In this document: one piece after another, positions 15,782-24,103 of the stretch | Layout: every line of letters begins with the position of its first letter | Position numbering within the stretch: position 1 is the stretch's first letter | Source: JANYCG01 sp031431035 | GTDB lineage: Bacteria > Pseudomonadota > Gammaproteobacteria > Burkholderiales > Burkholderiaceae_C | NCBI GenBank assembly: GCA_031431035.1 | Contig: JANPCR010000197.1 | Span: 1-34,451, forward strand | Direction of reading: 5' to 3' | Length of the DNA: 34,451 nt | Position numbers and translations under genes: made by a program | Notes under the pieces: model-generated | Told to the model about the DNA's origin: nothing | Databases searched by the model: none | Seen by the model: the letters and a program-made list of their open reading frames with translations, nothing else

Positions 15782-15898
15782 TTACTAGCCGTCCGGCGAT
15801 TCAACGGCAGCGCGGCCACCGATTTCAATCTTTACCACCAAGTGTGCAAACAGGTGACTGATGCGCAAAAGCACAAATACGAAACCAGCTCCGCCTGA
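15782..15898 (+). other. Possible remnant of an unknown coding sequence
   Basis: Within the 410-bp stretch after the second vapC, an open frame of 38 codons without a start ends at TGA 15896-15898. It reads in part NGSAATDFNLYHQVCKQV and TDAQKHKYETSSA, and looks more protein-like than random. No family is recognised. Downstream, 15902-15990 is open in another frame, also unrecognised. The stretch 15707-15781 shows nothing. Confidence 0.25.
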
Positions 15899-15992
15899 AC
15901 ATTGACTGTTCCGGCTAACAGACTGCTGGATTTGGAGCAACAAAGGCGGCGAGCCGGTCAGTATGATCGTGAATTTGAAATATTCGAAAGCT

Positions 15993-16052
15993 TTACAGCA
16001 ACTGGGTCAAGTATCGTCTCGTGTGGCTCACCCCATTCGCCGCCAAATCTTC
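15993..16052 (-). pseudogene. Remnant of a uvrA 3' end
   Basis: Read on the minus strand, these 60 bases encode EDLAANGVSHTRRYLTQLL and a TAA stop. The intact UvrA encoded 1.1 kb to the right ends EDLAANSASHTGRYLKRLL followed by one Thr, so 14 of 19 residues match. At DNA level an 18-bp run (ATTCGCCGCCAAATCTTC) is identical. Upstream of this piece the frame no longer resembles UvrA. It is a leftover of a duplicated or foreign uvrA, now separated from the intact gene by the unknown gene at 16117-17031. Confidence 0.75.
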
Positions 16053-16116
16053 ACAAGCGCTCAAACCTGATAATGACTCAACTTACGCTGTTTATCAGGC
16101 ACGGTAGTCACATGGG

Positions 16117-17031
16117 CTAGCTGGGCAGGAGTCGTTGAAGTGGTGCCCGATGTTCGCGAACTTTCTCGACACCGTACTCAAGTTTCAGGCCATTGTCAGT
16201 AACGCTCTGAACACGCCGAAGATCGACAATAAGTACGTCACCTTTGCCAAATCTTTCAACACCAGACTCTACGCGCGAGAGGAAATCTGCGTCCGATATT
16301 TCTGCGAAAAACGAACTGGCTCCATCAGTGAATCGCCACTTGTTGCCTTCTTTAAATACGGCTGATTCGATCTGGAGGAGGATACCTTCGCTGACGCTGT
16401 CCGAGACGACATCGACGCTTTCAGCAGCCATTTCAAAGTACGGTGCTTCCGCTTTTGTAACAGTTGCAACTGTCATTCCATCCTCACCGCACGCAAATAC
16501 ATCTACGCCATCAGTCTCGAGAGGTTTCATTACTTTTGACAAAGTCTGACGTACAACGCGACTCTGGTAGAGCTTGCCTGCGACCAAGTCGACTTCAAAA
16601 GAATCAATTTCCTCAGATGTTTGGATTTCAAAAATTGTTTTGTCGCCATCCAATCGGATTGAGCTTGGCCTTCTGCCACGAAGCCACTTGATCACACCAA
16701 TTAGCCCTCCGCCAACGGCACCGAGCATGCCCAAACCCTGGAGGATTCCACTTAGGTTACTCGCTGCTGAAGCGCCTGGGCCAGTCAGCATGGACACAAT
16801 TTGGTTGGTAATAGTTTGGAGTGCGACTAGATCAACTCCGAAGGAGCCACTCTTGAAATTCCCTTTAATTTGAACTCTGATTTGATCTGAGTCGGGAAAC
16901 GCGATCCGATTGGCTTCTTCAAGCAAGTTGGACAGCGCTATCAATGCCGGAGCCAACTCTCGCACGTCCATTTGATGGCTTGCCAAGGCGGGGCCATCGA
17001 ACTTGATAGAGAAGTGAATTGAAGAACTCAT
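16117..17031 (-). CDS. Hypothetical protein of unknown function
   Basis: I do not recognise a characterised family. The 304-residue protein begins MSSSIHFSIKFDGPALASHQ. It has a helical stretch VRELAPALIALSNLLEEANR and a glycine-rich hydrophobic segment around residues 98-120 (GLGMLGAVGGGLIGVIKWL, followed by basic RGRR) that could insert in or touch a membrane. After this comes a mostly beta C-terminal half with NKWRFTDGASSFFAEI and KGDVLIVDLRRVQSV. I start at ATG 17031; a TTG at 17055 is also in frame. The DNA is visibly more AT-rich than its neighbours. It lies between a uvrA remnant and intact uvrA, which suggests horizontal arrival. It is a single intact gene, with no obvious partner except the nearby vapBC. 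Confidence 0.75.
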   Translation of the reverse strand: MSSSIHFSIKFDGPALASHQMDVRELAPALIALSNLLEEANRIAFPDSDQIRVQIKGNFKSGSFGVDLVALQTITNQIVSMLTGPGASAASNLSGILQGLGMLGAVGGGLIGVIKWLRGRRPSSIRLDGDKTIFEIQTSEEIDSFEVDLVAGKLYQSRVVRQTLSKVMKPLETDGVDVFACGEDGMTVATVTKAEAPYFEMAAESVDVVSDSVSEGILLQIESAVFKEGNKWRFTDGASSFFAEISDADFLSRVESGVERFGKGDVLIVDLRRVQSVTDNGLKLEYGVEKVREHRAPLQRLLPS

Positions 17032-17137
17032 AGCCGATATTTTAGGCAATTGCAAATAAGTCGTGGATAAGATTGATTAGGTGTTTTCCAGTCTGAGCGT
17101 CCCAATAAAACCTCGTAAAAAAGGATGAGTATGCCCA

Positions 17138-20100
17138 TCATGTAAGCAGCCGCTTCAAATACCGCCCCGTATGGCTCGCCGAATTCGCCGCCAAATCTTC
17201 CGGCGTGCCCACCCCCACCACTTCGCCACCACCTGAGCCGCCTTCCGGGCCCATGTCGATCAGCCAGTCGGCGGTTTTGATGACGTCCAGGTTGTGTTCT
17301 ATCACCACAATCGTGTTGCCCGCATCTCGCAACTGGTGCAGCACTTTAAGCAGCAGGTCAATGTCGGCAAAGTGCAGGCCGGTGGTGGGTTCGTCCAGAA
17401 TGTAAAGCGTGCGGCCAGTGTCGCGTTTAGACAATTCCAGCGCCAGTTTCACCCGCTGTGCCTCGCCGCCCGACAAAGTGGTGGCCGATTGGCCGAGACG
17501 GATGTACGACAAACCCACATCCAGCAAGGTGTGCAACTTGCGGGCGATGGTGGGCACTGCGCTTAAAAAGGCGTAGGCCACCTCAACCGTCATGTCTAAA
17601 ACCTGGGCAATGTTTTTGCCTTTGTATTGCACCTCAAGCGTTTCACGGTTGTAGCGCATGCCTTTGCAAACGTCGCAAGGCACATAAACATCGGGCAAAA
17701 AGTGCATTTCGACTTTTTTAACGCCATCACCCTGGCAGGCCTCGCATCGACCGCCCGCCACGTTGAAGCTGAAACGCCCTGGACCATAGCCGCGCTCCCG
17801 GGCCATAGGCACTTCGGCCATCAGCTCGCGAATGGGAGTGAACAGGCCTGTGTAGGTGGCGGGGTTGCTGCGCGGCGTGCGGCCAATGGGCGACTGGTCG
17901 ACGTTGATGACTTTGTCAAAGTGCTCTATGCCTTCAATCGCCTCGTGCGCAGCAGGCTCGTCGTGCGCGCGATAGAGCGTGCGCGCCACGGCGGCGTACA
18001 GCGTGTCGTTGACCAAAGTTGACTTGCCCGAACCCGACACACCCGTCACGCAGGTGAACAGGCCCACGGGTATTTCAATGTTCACCCTCTTCAAGTTGTG
18101 CCCTGTCGCCCCAATCACCCGCAGCGCCTGCATGTCCCCCAAAGTCGCTTGGTGCAGCGCCTCGCGGGCGGCGCGCCTTTCAGCCGCCGGGCTGGGGCCA
18201 AAGCGTGACGACTTGTATTTGTCGGGCGACTCGGTCGATTTGACAGTGGGGAGCCAGGGCGTGCGTCGTGTAGGCACCGCAATTTGCAAAGTTTGCGACA
18301 GGTACTTTCCCGTCAGCGAGTCGGGGTTGGCTTTGACTTGTTCAAACGTGCCCTGGGCCATCACCCGGCCGCCGTGCAAACCCGCACCCGGCCCCATGTC
18401 AATCACGTGGTCGGCCGCGCGAATCATGTCTTCATCGTGCTCCACCACAATCACACTGTTGCCAATGTCGCGCAGGTGTTTCAGGGTGGCAATCAGGCGG
18501 TCGTTGTCGCGCTGGTGCAGGCCAATGCTAGGCTCGTCCAGCACGTACATCACGCCGGTCAGCCCTGAGCCAATTTGCGAAGCCAGCCGAATGCGCTGAG
18601 ACTCGCCACCACTCAAGGTTTCGGCGCTGCGGTCCAGGCTTAAATAGCTCAAGCCCACATCGTTCAAAAACTTCAGGCGCAGGCCGATTTCGCGAACCAC
18701 TTTGGCGGCAATGTCGCCCTTGGCTCCGGGAATGGTCAGCGAATTGAAGTACGCAAAACAGTCGCGCAAAGTCGAATGACTGACTTCAAAAATCGCTTTG
18801 GCATTGGGCCCTTCGCCCAGCTTCACGTGCCTCGCTTCGGTGCGCAGACGCGAGCCACCGCATTGCGTGCAAGGCTGGGTGCTGCGGTAGCGCGACAGGT
18901 CTTCGCGCACCAGGGTCGAGTCGGTCTCGCGGTAGCGCCGCTGCATGTTGGGAATAATGCCCTCAAACGGGTGCTTTTTAGTCAGTTTTTTGCCCACCGA
19001 TGCGCCAGAGTCCATCACGTAGCTGAATTTGATGTCTTCGTCGCCCGAACCCATTAGCACGGCGTTTTGCACATCAGCAGGTAGCGACTCAAAGGCGTCG
19101 TCCAGGTCAAACTTGTAGTGCTTGGCCAGGCTCTCCAGCATCGAAAAATAATAGCCGTTGCGCCGATCCCAGCCCTTGATGGCACCGCTGGCCAGACTCA
19201 GCGTCGGGAAGGCCACAACCCGCGACGGATCAAAAAACTCTTGGTGCCCCAAGCCATCGCAAGCCGGGCACGCACCCACGGGCGAGTTGAACGAGAACAG
19301 ACGCGGCTCTAGCTCGGAAATTGAGTAGCTGCAAATGGGGCAGGCAAACTTGGCGTTGAACAAATGCTCCTTGGCGCTCGGCTGGCCCTCGGTTTTGGCA
19401 AGGCCTTCAGTCTGCGTAGCAGAGGCCGGGCTGGCACCTGCAACGTCGCTGTTCATCTCGATTGCCAGGGCGCGGCCATCGGCCAGACGCAATGCCGCCT
19501 CAAAGCTTTCAGCCAAGCGCTGCTTGGTGTTGTCAAAGTCGCTGCGGTCTGCGCTGGTGGCTGGGGCGGTGGGGGCTGCGCCTTCGGCAAGTGCCGCCAC
19601 GGGCAAGGCATGGCGAACTTTGATGCGGTCTACCACCACGTCAATGTCGTGTTTTTCAGTTTTTTTGAGCTTGGGCAGCAGGTCAAACTCATAAGGCTGG
19701 CCATCCACCCGAAAGCGCACATAGCCCTGGGCCTGCATGTCGGCAAAAACGTCCAAAAATTCGCCTTTTTTTTCACGCGCCAAGGGGGCCAAAATCATCA
19801 GCCGTGTGCCTTCTGGCAGCGCCAGCACGGTGTCCACCATTTGGCTTACTGTCTGGGCTTGCAGTGGCAAGTTGTGGTCGGGGCAATGCGGCGTGCCTGC
19901 GCGCGCGAACAGCAGGCGCAGGTAGTCGTGAATTTCTGTGACCGTGCCAACCGTTGACCTTGGGTTGTGGCTGGTGGCTTTTTGCTCGATCGAAATGGCG
20001 GGCGACAGGCCTTCAATCACATCGACGTCGGGCTTGTCCATCAACTGCAAAAACTGCCGAGCGTAGGTCGACAAGCTTTCCACATAGCGGCGCTGCCCTT

Positions 20101-20398
20101 CAGCGTACAGCGTGTCAAAGGCCAGCGACGATTTGCCTGAACCACTTAAACCCGTGATCACCACCAAGCGATTGCGTGGAATGTCCAGGTCAATGTTTTT
20201 GAGGTTGTGGGTGCGCGCGCCGCGAACGCTGATGTTTTGCTGCTGCAAGGCCATGGCCAGGTATTTGCCATCGTCGTCTTGCAAAAGGGCTTTGATCTCA
20301 GCCTTTTCTTCAACAGAAAGGCCAGCGGGCGTGGCAATGGCAGTGCCTGGGGTTGGAGAGTTCAAAATAGCGCGGGTTGGGTTCGGGGAAACCCTCAA
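17138..20398 (-). CDS. uvrA: Excinuclease ABC subunit A
   Basis: UvrA is the DNA-damage sensor of nucleotide-excision repair. It is a dimeric ABC ATPase that loads UvrB. Both ATPase halves are complete: Walker A GLSGSGKSS near residue 83-91 and GVSGSGKSTL in the second half, ABC signatures LSGGESQRIRLA and LSGGEAQRVKLA, and Walker B YVLDEPSIGL and YILDEPTTGL. Zinc-finger cysteines occur in CPICSYSI...CPACDGLG and in CEACQGDG...CDVCKGMRY. At 1086 residues it is longer than the usual 940-1000. The extra length comes from an N-terminal extension before VRGARTHNLKN, a loop with Ala/Pro/Thr-rich segments at about 270-340, and a linker around 740-790. TTG 20398 is the longest start; ATG 20254 would remove 48 residues. 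Confidence 0.96.
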   Translation of the reverse strand: MRVSPNPTRAILNSPTPGTAIATPAGLSVEEKAEIKALLQDDDGKYLAMALQQQNISVRGARTHNLKNIDLDIPRNRLVVITGLSGSGKSSLAFDTLYAEGQRRYVESLSTYARQFLQLMDKPDVDVIEGLSPAISIEQKATSHNPRSTVGTVTEIHDYLRLLFARAGTPHCPDHNLPLQAQTVSQMVDTVLALPEGTRLMILAPLAREKKGEFLDVFADMQAQGYVRFRVDGQPYEFDLLPKLKKTEKHDIDVVVDRIKVRHALPVAALAEGAAPTAPATSADRSDFDNTKQRLAESFEAALRLADGRALAIEMNSDVAGASPASATQTEGLAKTEGQPSAKEHLFNAKFACPICSYSISELEPRLFSFNSPVGACPACDGLGHQEFFDPSRVVAFPTLSLASGAIKGWDRRNGYYFSMLESLAKHYKFDLDDAFESLPADVQNAVLMGSGDEDIKFSYVMDSGASVGKKLTKKHPFEGIIPNMQRRYRETDSTLVREDLSRYRSTQPCTQCGGSRLRTEARHVKLGEGPNAKAIFEVSHSTLRDCFAYFNSLTIPGAKGDIAAKVVREIGLRLKFLNDVGLSYLSLDRSAETLSGGESQRIRLASQIGSGLTGVMYVLDEPSIGLHQRDNDRLIATLKHLRDIGNSVIVVEHDEDMIRAADHVIDMGPGAGLHGGRVMAQGTFEQVKANPDSLTGKYLSQTLQIAVPTRRTPWLPTVKSTESPDKYKSSRFGPSPAAERRAAREALHQATLGDMQALRVIGATGHNLKRVNIEIPVGLFTCVTGVSGSGKSTLVNDTLYAAVARTLYRAHDEPAAHEAIEGIEHFDKVINVDQSPIGRTPRSNPATYTGLFTPIRELMAEVPMARERGYGPGRFSFNVAGGRCEACQGDGVKKVEMHFLPDVYVPCDVCKGMRYNRETLEVQYKGKNIAQVLDMTVEVAYAFLSAVPTIARKLHTLLDVGLSYIRLGQSATTLSGGEAQRVKLALELSKRDTGRTLYILDEPTTGLHFADIDLLLKVLHQLRDAGNTIVVIEHNLDVIKTADWLIDMGPEGGSGGGEVVGVGTPEDLAANSASHTGRYLKRLLT

Positions 20399-20486
20399 TC
20401 ATAGTGAAAGAATGGCAGGGCTGCCAAAGTCGCATAATTGAGCCATTCAAGATCGAATTTAAGATCCTATTTAAGAGGAATTCACC

Positions 20487-20990
20487 ATGGCATCTGTCAA
20501 CAAAGTCATACTCGTCGGCAATTTGGGGCGTGACCCCGAAGTGCGGACTTTTCCCAGCGGCGACCGGGTGGCGAATTGCACGATGGCGACTACCGAAAGC
20601 TGGAAAGACAAGCAAACCGGCGAACGCCGCGAATTGACCGAGTGGCACCGGCTGACCTTCCGGGGTGGCCTGGCCGGCATCGTCGAGCAGTACCTGCGCA
20701 AGGGCTCGCAAATTTATGTCGAAGGCTCCATTCGCAGTCGCAAATTCACCGACAAAGAAGGTGCAGAGAAGTCCATCACCGAAATTAACGTGAGCGAAAT
20801 GACCATGTTGGGCAGCCGCCAAGGCATGGGCGGCCCTGCGGGTGATGATGACGGTGGCGGTGCTGCCAACGGAGGTTATGCGCGGCCCGCGCCAGCGTCG
20901 CGCCCCGCTGCCCAAGCCCCGCGCCAAGCCCCTGCGCCCGCCAAGTCGGCCAGCGGATTTGACGACATGGACGACGACATTCCGTTTTGA
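20487..20990 (+). CDS. ssb: Single-stranded DNA-binding protein
   Basis: SSB binds exposed single-stranded DNA in replication, recombination and repair as a tetramer. The OB fold covers residues 1-110, starting MASVNKVILVGNLGRDPEVR, with WHRLTFRGGLAGIVEQYLRKG and the strand SQIYVEGSIRSRKFTD. A Gly/Ala/Pro-rich linker follows, and the protein ends in the acidic tip DDMDDDIPF that recruits partner proteins. Length 167 is normal. AGAGGAATTCACC before the ATG is a strong ribosome binding site. It diverges from uvrA, a pairing common in proteobacteria. A weak promoter candidate, TTGAGC (20438-20443) with TAAGAT (20460-20465), lies upstream; no LexA box (CTGT-N8-ACAG) was seen. Confidence 0.97.
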   Translation: MASVNKVILVGNLGRDPEVRTFPSGDRVANCTMATTESWKDKQTGERRELTEWHRLTFRGGLAGIVEQYLRKGSQIYVEGSIRSRKFTDKEGAEKSITEINVSEMTMLGSRQGMGGPAGDDDGGGAANGGYARPAPASRPAAQAPRQAPAPAKSASGFDDMDDDIPF

Positions 20991-21004
20991 TTTGAGCGCC
21001 CCCC

Positions 21005-21433
21005 ATGACAACTTCCACCCTGCCACCGTTTCACCTGGCTTTTCCGGTTCACAGCCTGAGCGAAGCCCGCCATTTTTATGGCGAGCTGCTGGGCTGCCCC
21101 GAAGGCCGAAGCTCCGATGAATGGATTGACTTTAATTTTTACGGCCACCAAATCGTGACCCATTTGGTGCCTGGCAAAGTGGCGCACCGTCCGTCTAACG
21201 CAGTCGATGGTCATGATGTGCCGATTCCTCATTTCGGTGTGGTGTTGCCTATGGCCCAGTGGCAAAAGGCCGCTGACAGCCTGACCGCGGTGGGCACGCA
21301 CTTCATCATCGAGCCCTACGTTCGCTTCAAGGGCGAGGTGGGTGAACAAGCCACCATGTTCTTTTTAGACCCCAGCGGCAATGCGCTGGAGTTCAAGTCG
21401 TTTGCGGATTTGGGCTCTCTGTTCGCGAAGTAA
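21005..21433 (+). CDS. VOC-family (glyoxalase/dioxygenase-like) protein
   Basis: This 142-residue vicinal-oxygen-chelate protein has two beta-alpha-beta-beta-beta units. FHLAFPVHSLSEARHFYGELLGC opens the first with a metal-ligand-type His, IPHFGVVLPMAQW starts the second, and the final strand FFLDPSGNALEFKSFAD carries the usual Glu ligand. The substrate is unknown; some relatives are annotated as glyoxalase or dioxygenase, which the sequence does not settle. It starts 14 bp after ssb and probably shares its transcript. Its last 41 bp overlap the 3' end of the converging mnmA gene. Confidence 0.82.
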   Translation: MTTSTLPPFHLAFPVHSLSEARHFYGELLGCPEGRSSDEWIDFNFYGHQIVTHLVPGKVAHRPSNAVDGHDVPIPHFGVVLPMAQWQKAADSLTAVGTHFIIEPYVRFKGEVGEQATMFFLDPSGNALEFKSFADLGSLFAK

Positions 21434-22565
21434 TCACGCCCGCAATCACGCCACCACCCAGACAAACGTCTCCCTGGTACAGCACGGCTGATTGCCCCGG
21501 CGTAACCGCCCACTGCGGCGCTGCAAAATTCAGTGTGAAGTCGGTCAAAGTCGCTTGGGCAAGGGTGCAAGAAGCGTCGGCCTGTCGGTAACGGCTTTTG
21601 GCGGCATAAGTCCCAAGGACAGCAGGCACAGCAGCCACCCAACTGGCGTCAAGCGCAGTCAGGCTGTGCGATTGCAACCAAGGGTGGTCGTGCCCTTGCA
21701 CCACCCACAAGGTGTTGGTCGCCACGTCTTTGCGCGCCACAAACCAGGGCTGGTGTTCGCCCACGCCACGTTGGCCCAGGGCTTGCACGGCTTTCAGAGC
21801 GGCACCTTTTGCTTTCACACCGCCAATGCCAATGCCCTGGCGCTGGCCGAGCGTGTAAAAGCTCAAACCCACGTGTTCGCCCAAAACGCGGCCCTGGTCG
21901 TCTTTGATCAGGCCCGGCTCCTTGGCAATGTAGCGGTTCAAAAAGTCCCGAAAGGGGCGCTCGCCGATAAAGCAGATGCCGGTGGAATCTTTCTTTTTGG
22001 CATTGGGCAAGCCAATCTCCTCTGCAACACGACGCACTTCGGTTTTGTGCAACTCGCCCACGGGAAACAGAGTTTTTGAAAGCTGCAGTTGGTTCAGGCG
22101 GTGCAAAAAGTAGCTCTGGTCTTTGCCGGGGTCAAGGCCTTTGAGCAATTCGTGCAAGCCCGTGGCTGCATTGAGCCGCACGCGGGCATAGTGACCTGTA
22201 GCGATTTTTTCTGCACCCAAGCGCACGGCGTAGTCCAAAAACGCCTTGAATTTAATTTCTGCGTTGCAAAGCACGTCTGGGTTGGGGGTACGCCCGGCTT
22301 TGTACTCGCGCACAAATTCGGCAAACACGCGGTCTTTGTATTCGCTGGCAAAGTTCACATGCTCGATTTCAATGCCCAGCACATCCGCCACGGCTGCGGC
22401 GTCCACAAAATCGACGTTGGAGGAGCAAAATTCGTCGTCGTCATCGCCCTCCCAGTTCTTCATGAAGATGCCCACCACCTCATGCCCCTGCTTTTTAAGC
22501 AGATAGGCCGTCACCGCAGAGTCCACACCGCCACTTAAACCCACCACCACTTTGTGTTTTTGCAT
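21393..22565 (-). CDS. mnmA: tRNA-specific 2-thiouridylase
   Basis: MnmA introduces sulfur at U34 in tRNAs for Lys, Glu and Gln using ATP and a persulfide relay. The N-terminal PP-loop GLSGGVDSAV (residues 9-18) binds ATP. The catalytic Cys100 lies in TPNPDVLCNAEIKF and the second, Cys198, in DSTGICFIGERPF; GHYAR and GKDQSYFL follow the family. Length 390 is slightly above average because of a few extra C-terminal residues. I start at ATG 22565, three bases after an in-frame TTG. The gene ends inside the converging VOC gene (41-bp overlap). In relatives a NUDIX gene is often directly upstream; here tcuA diverges instead. Confidence 0.96.
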   Translation of the reverse strand: MQKHKVVVGLSGGVDSAVTAYLLKKQGHEVVGIFMKNWEGDDDDEFCSSNVDFVDAAAVADVLGIEIEHVNFASEYKDRVFAEFVREYKAGRTPNPDVLCNAEIKFKAFLDYAVRLGAEKIATGHYARVRLNAATGLHELLKGLDPGKDQSYFLHRLNQLQLSKTLFPVGELHKTEVRRVAEEIGLPNAKKKDSTGICFIGERPFRDFLNRYIAKEPGLIKDDQGRVLGEHVGLSFYTLGQRQGIGIGGVKAKGAALKAVQALGQRGVGEHQPWFVARKDVATNTLWVVQGHDHPWLQSHSLTALDASWVAAVPAVLGTYAAKSRYRQADASCTLAQATLTDFTLNFAAPQWAVTPGQSAVLYQGDVCLGGGVIAGVITSRTESPNPQTT

Positions 22566-22660
22566 CAATTGCCCAAGCCCCGTTCGTTGTATGCGATTAT
22601 CCCCGCTGGCTGGTTTTGCGTCGCAGGGTGGCTGTGGCGGTGAATGAAGGGGTTGATGCT

Positions 22661-24103
22661 TTGACAGATGGATTGATGGATGTTTTGGTCATTGGCGGTG
22701 GCAACGCTGCCCTGTGCGCAGCTCTTATGGCACGCGAAGCAGGGGCCAGCGTGATGCTGCTGGAAGCCGCGCCTCGCGAATGGCGCGGTGGCAATTCCAT
22801 GCACACCCGCAACCTGCGGTGCATGCATGATGCGCCTCAAGATGTGCTGACCGAGGTCTATTCAGAAGAGGAGTTTTGGCAAGACTTGCTGAAAGTGACA
22901 GGGGGCAAAACCAACGAGGCGCTGGCCCGGCTGGCGATTCGTGAATCAGGCACCTGCCGCGACTGGATGCGCCGCCATGGCGTATTTTTTCAACCCTCGT
23001 TGTCGGGCACTTTGCACCTGAGCCGCACCAATGCATTTTTTATGGGGGGTGGCAAAGCGCTGGTGAACGCCTACTACCGAAGCGCCGAAAAGCTAGGTGT
23101 GCATATTCGCTACAACACGCCAGTGGATCGTGTGCAAATCGACGATGGCCAGTTTGTTGCAGCGTTTGTCGGATCCGAGCGAATCAGCGCCACAAGTTGC
23201 GTCTTGGCGGCGGGCGGGTTCGAGTCCAACATCGAATGGCTGCGCGAGGCGTGGGGCCAAAACGATGAAGGCGAGTGGCCAGCCGACAATTTTTTGATTC
23301 GCGGCACCCGCTACAACCAAGGCGTTTTGCTCAAAAACCTGCTCGACCAAGGGGCCGACCCGGTGGGTGACGCCACCCAAGCCCACATGGTCGCGATTGA
23401 CGCGCGCGCGCCGCTGTACGACGGGGGCATTTGCACGCGAATTGACTGTGTGTCGCTCGGTGTTGTGGTGAACAAGAACGCCAAGCGCTTCTACGACGAA
23501 GGCGAAGACTTTTGGCCCAAGCGCTACGCCATTTGGGGTCGACTGGTGGCGCAGCAGCCCGGCCAAGTGGCGTTTTCGATCATTGATGCCAAAGCCATGG
23601 GCCGGTTCATGCCGCCGGTGTTTCCAGGCTGCAAAGCCAACACGCTGGCTGAATTGGCGCAACTGTTGGGGCTGGACGCAGCCACCTTTTTGCAAACCAT
23701 CGCGGCTTACAACGCTGCCTGCACAAAAGGCAGCTTTGACCACACGGTGCTGGACGATTGCGCCACTGCCAACCTGACGCCTGCTAAAACGCATTGGGCC
23801 CGCCCCATTGATACCGCGCCTTTTTATGGCTATGCCGTGAAACCCGGCGTGACCTTCACTTATTTGGGCCTGAAGACCGATGAAAGCACGGCAGTGCGAT
23901 TCAACAACCAGCCTAGTCGCAACCTGTTTGTGGCGGGCGAAATGATGGCGGGCAATGTGCTGGGCCAGGGCTACACCGCCGGGGTTGGCATGTCGATAGG
24001 CACCGCCTTTGGGCGCATTGCGGGGGTTCAGGCCGCCAAAGCCGCAGCTCGGTGCGCCACGCAGGCCGCTTCTAAATCAGGAGCATTCCATGCAGCAAAT
24101 TGA
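22661..24103 (+). CDS. tcuA: FAD-dependent tricarballylate dehydrogenase-like protein
   Basis: TcuA oxidises tricarballylate to cis-aconitate in Salmonella, passing electrons to TcuB. The protein has the N-terminal FAD motif VLVIGGGNAALCAALMAREAG, then RGGNSMHTRNLR, and the flavin-binding end GEMMAGNVLGQGYTAGVGM typical of the succinate dehydrogenase/fumarate reductase flavoprotein superfamily. I favour TTG 22661 (481 residues) because GAAGGGG lies 8 nt before it. The frame is open from 22616, GTG 22640 is possible, and ATG 22676 lacks a ribosome binding site. tcuB overlaps its end by 14 bp. No tcuR regulator or tcuC transporter is next to it; a Bug receptor gene follows tcuB. The exact substrate here is inferred. 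Confidence 0.88.
   Translation: MTDGLMDVLVIGGGNAALCAALMAREAGASVMLLEAAPREWRGGNSMHTRNLRCMHDAPQDVLTEVYSEEEFWQDLLKVTGGKTNEALARLAIRESGTCRDWMRRHGVFFQPSLSGTLHLSRTNAFFMGGGKALVNAYYRSAEKLGVHIRYNTPVDRVQIDDGQFVAAFVGSERISATSCVLAAGGFESNIEWLREAWGQNDEGEWPADNFLIRGTRYNQGVLLKNLLDQGADPVGDATQAHMVAIDARAPLYDGGICTRIDCVSLGVVVNKNAKRFYDEGEDFWPKRYAIWGRLVAQQPGQVAFSIIDAKAMGRFMPPVFPGCKANTLAELAQLLGLDAATFLQTIAAYNAACTKGSFDHTVLDDCATANLTPAKTHWARPIDTAPFYGYAVKPGVTFTYLGLKTDESTAVRFNNQPSRNLFVAGEMMAGNVLGQGYTAGVGMSIGTAFGRIAGVQAAKAAARCATQAASKSGAFHAAN

Noticed and set aside
20399..20486. LexA (SOS) box between uvrA and ssb
   Set aside because: No CTGT-N8-ACAG sequence on either strand despite the SOS-type genes.
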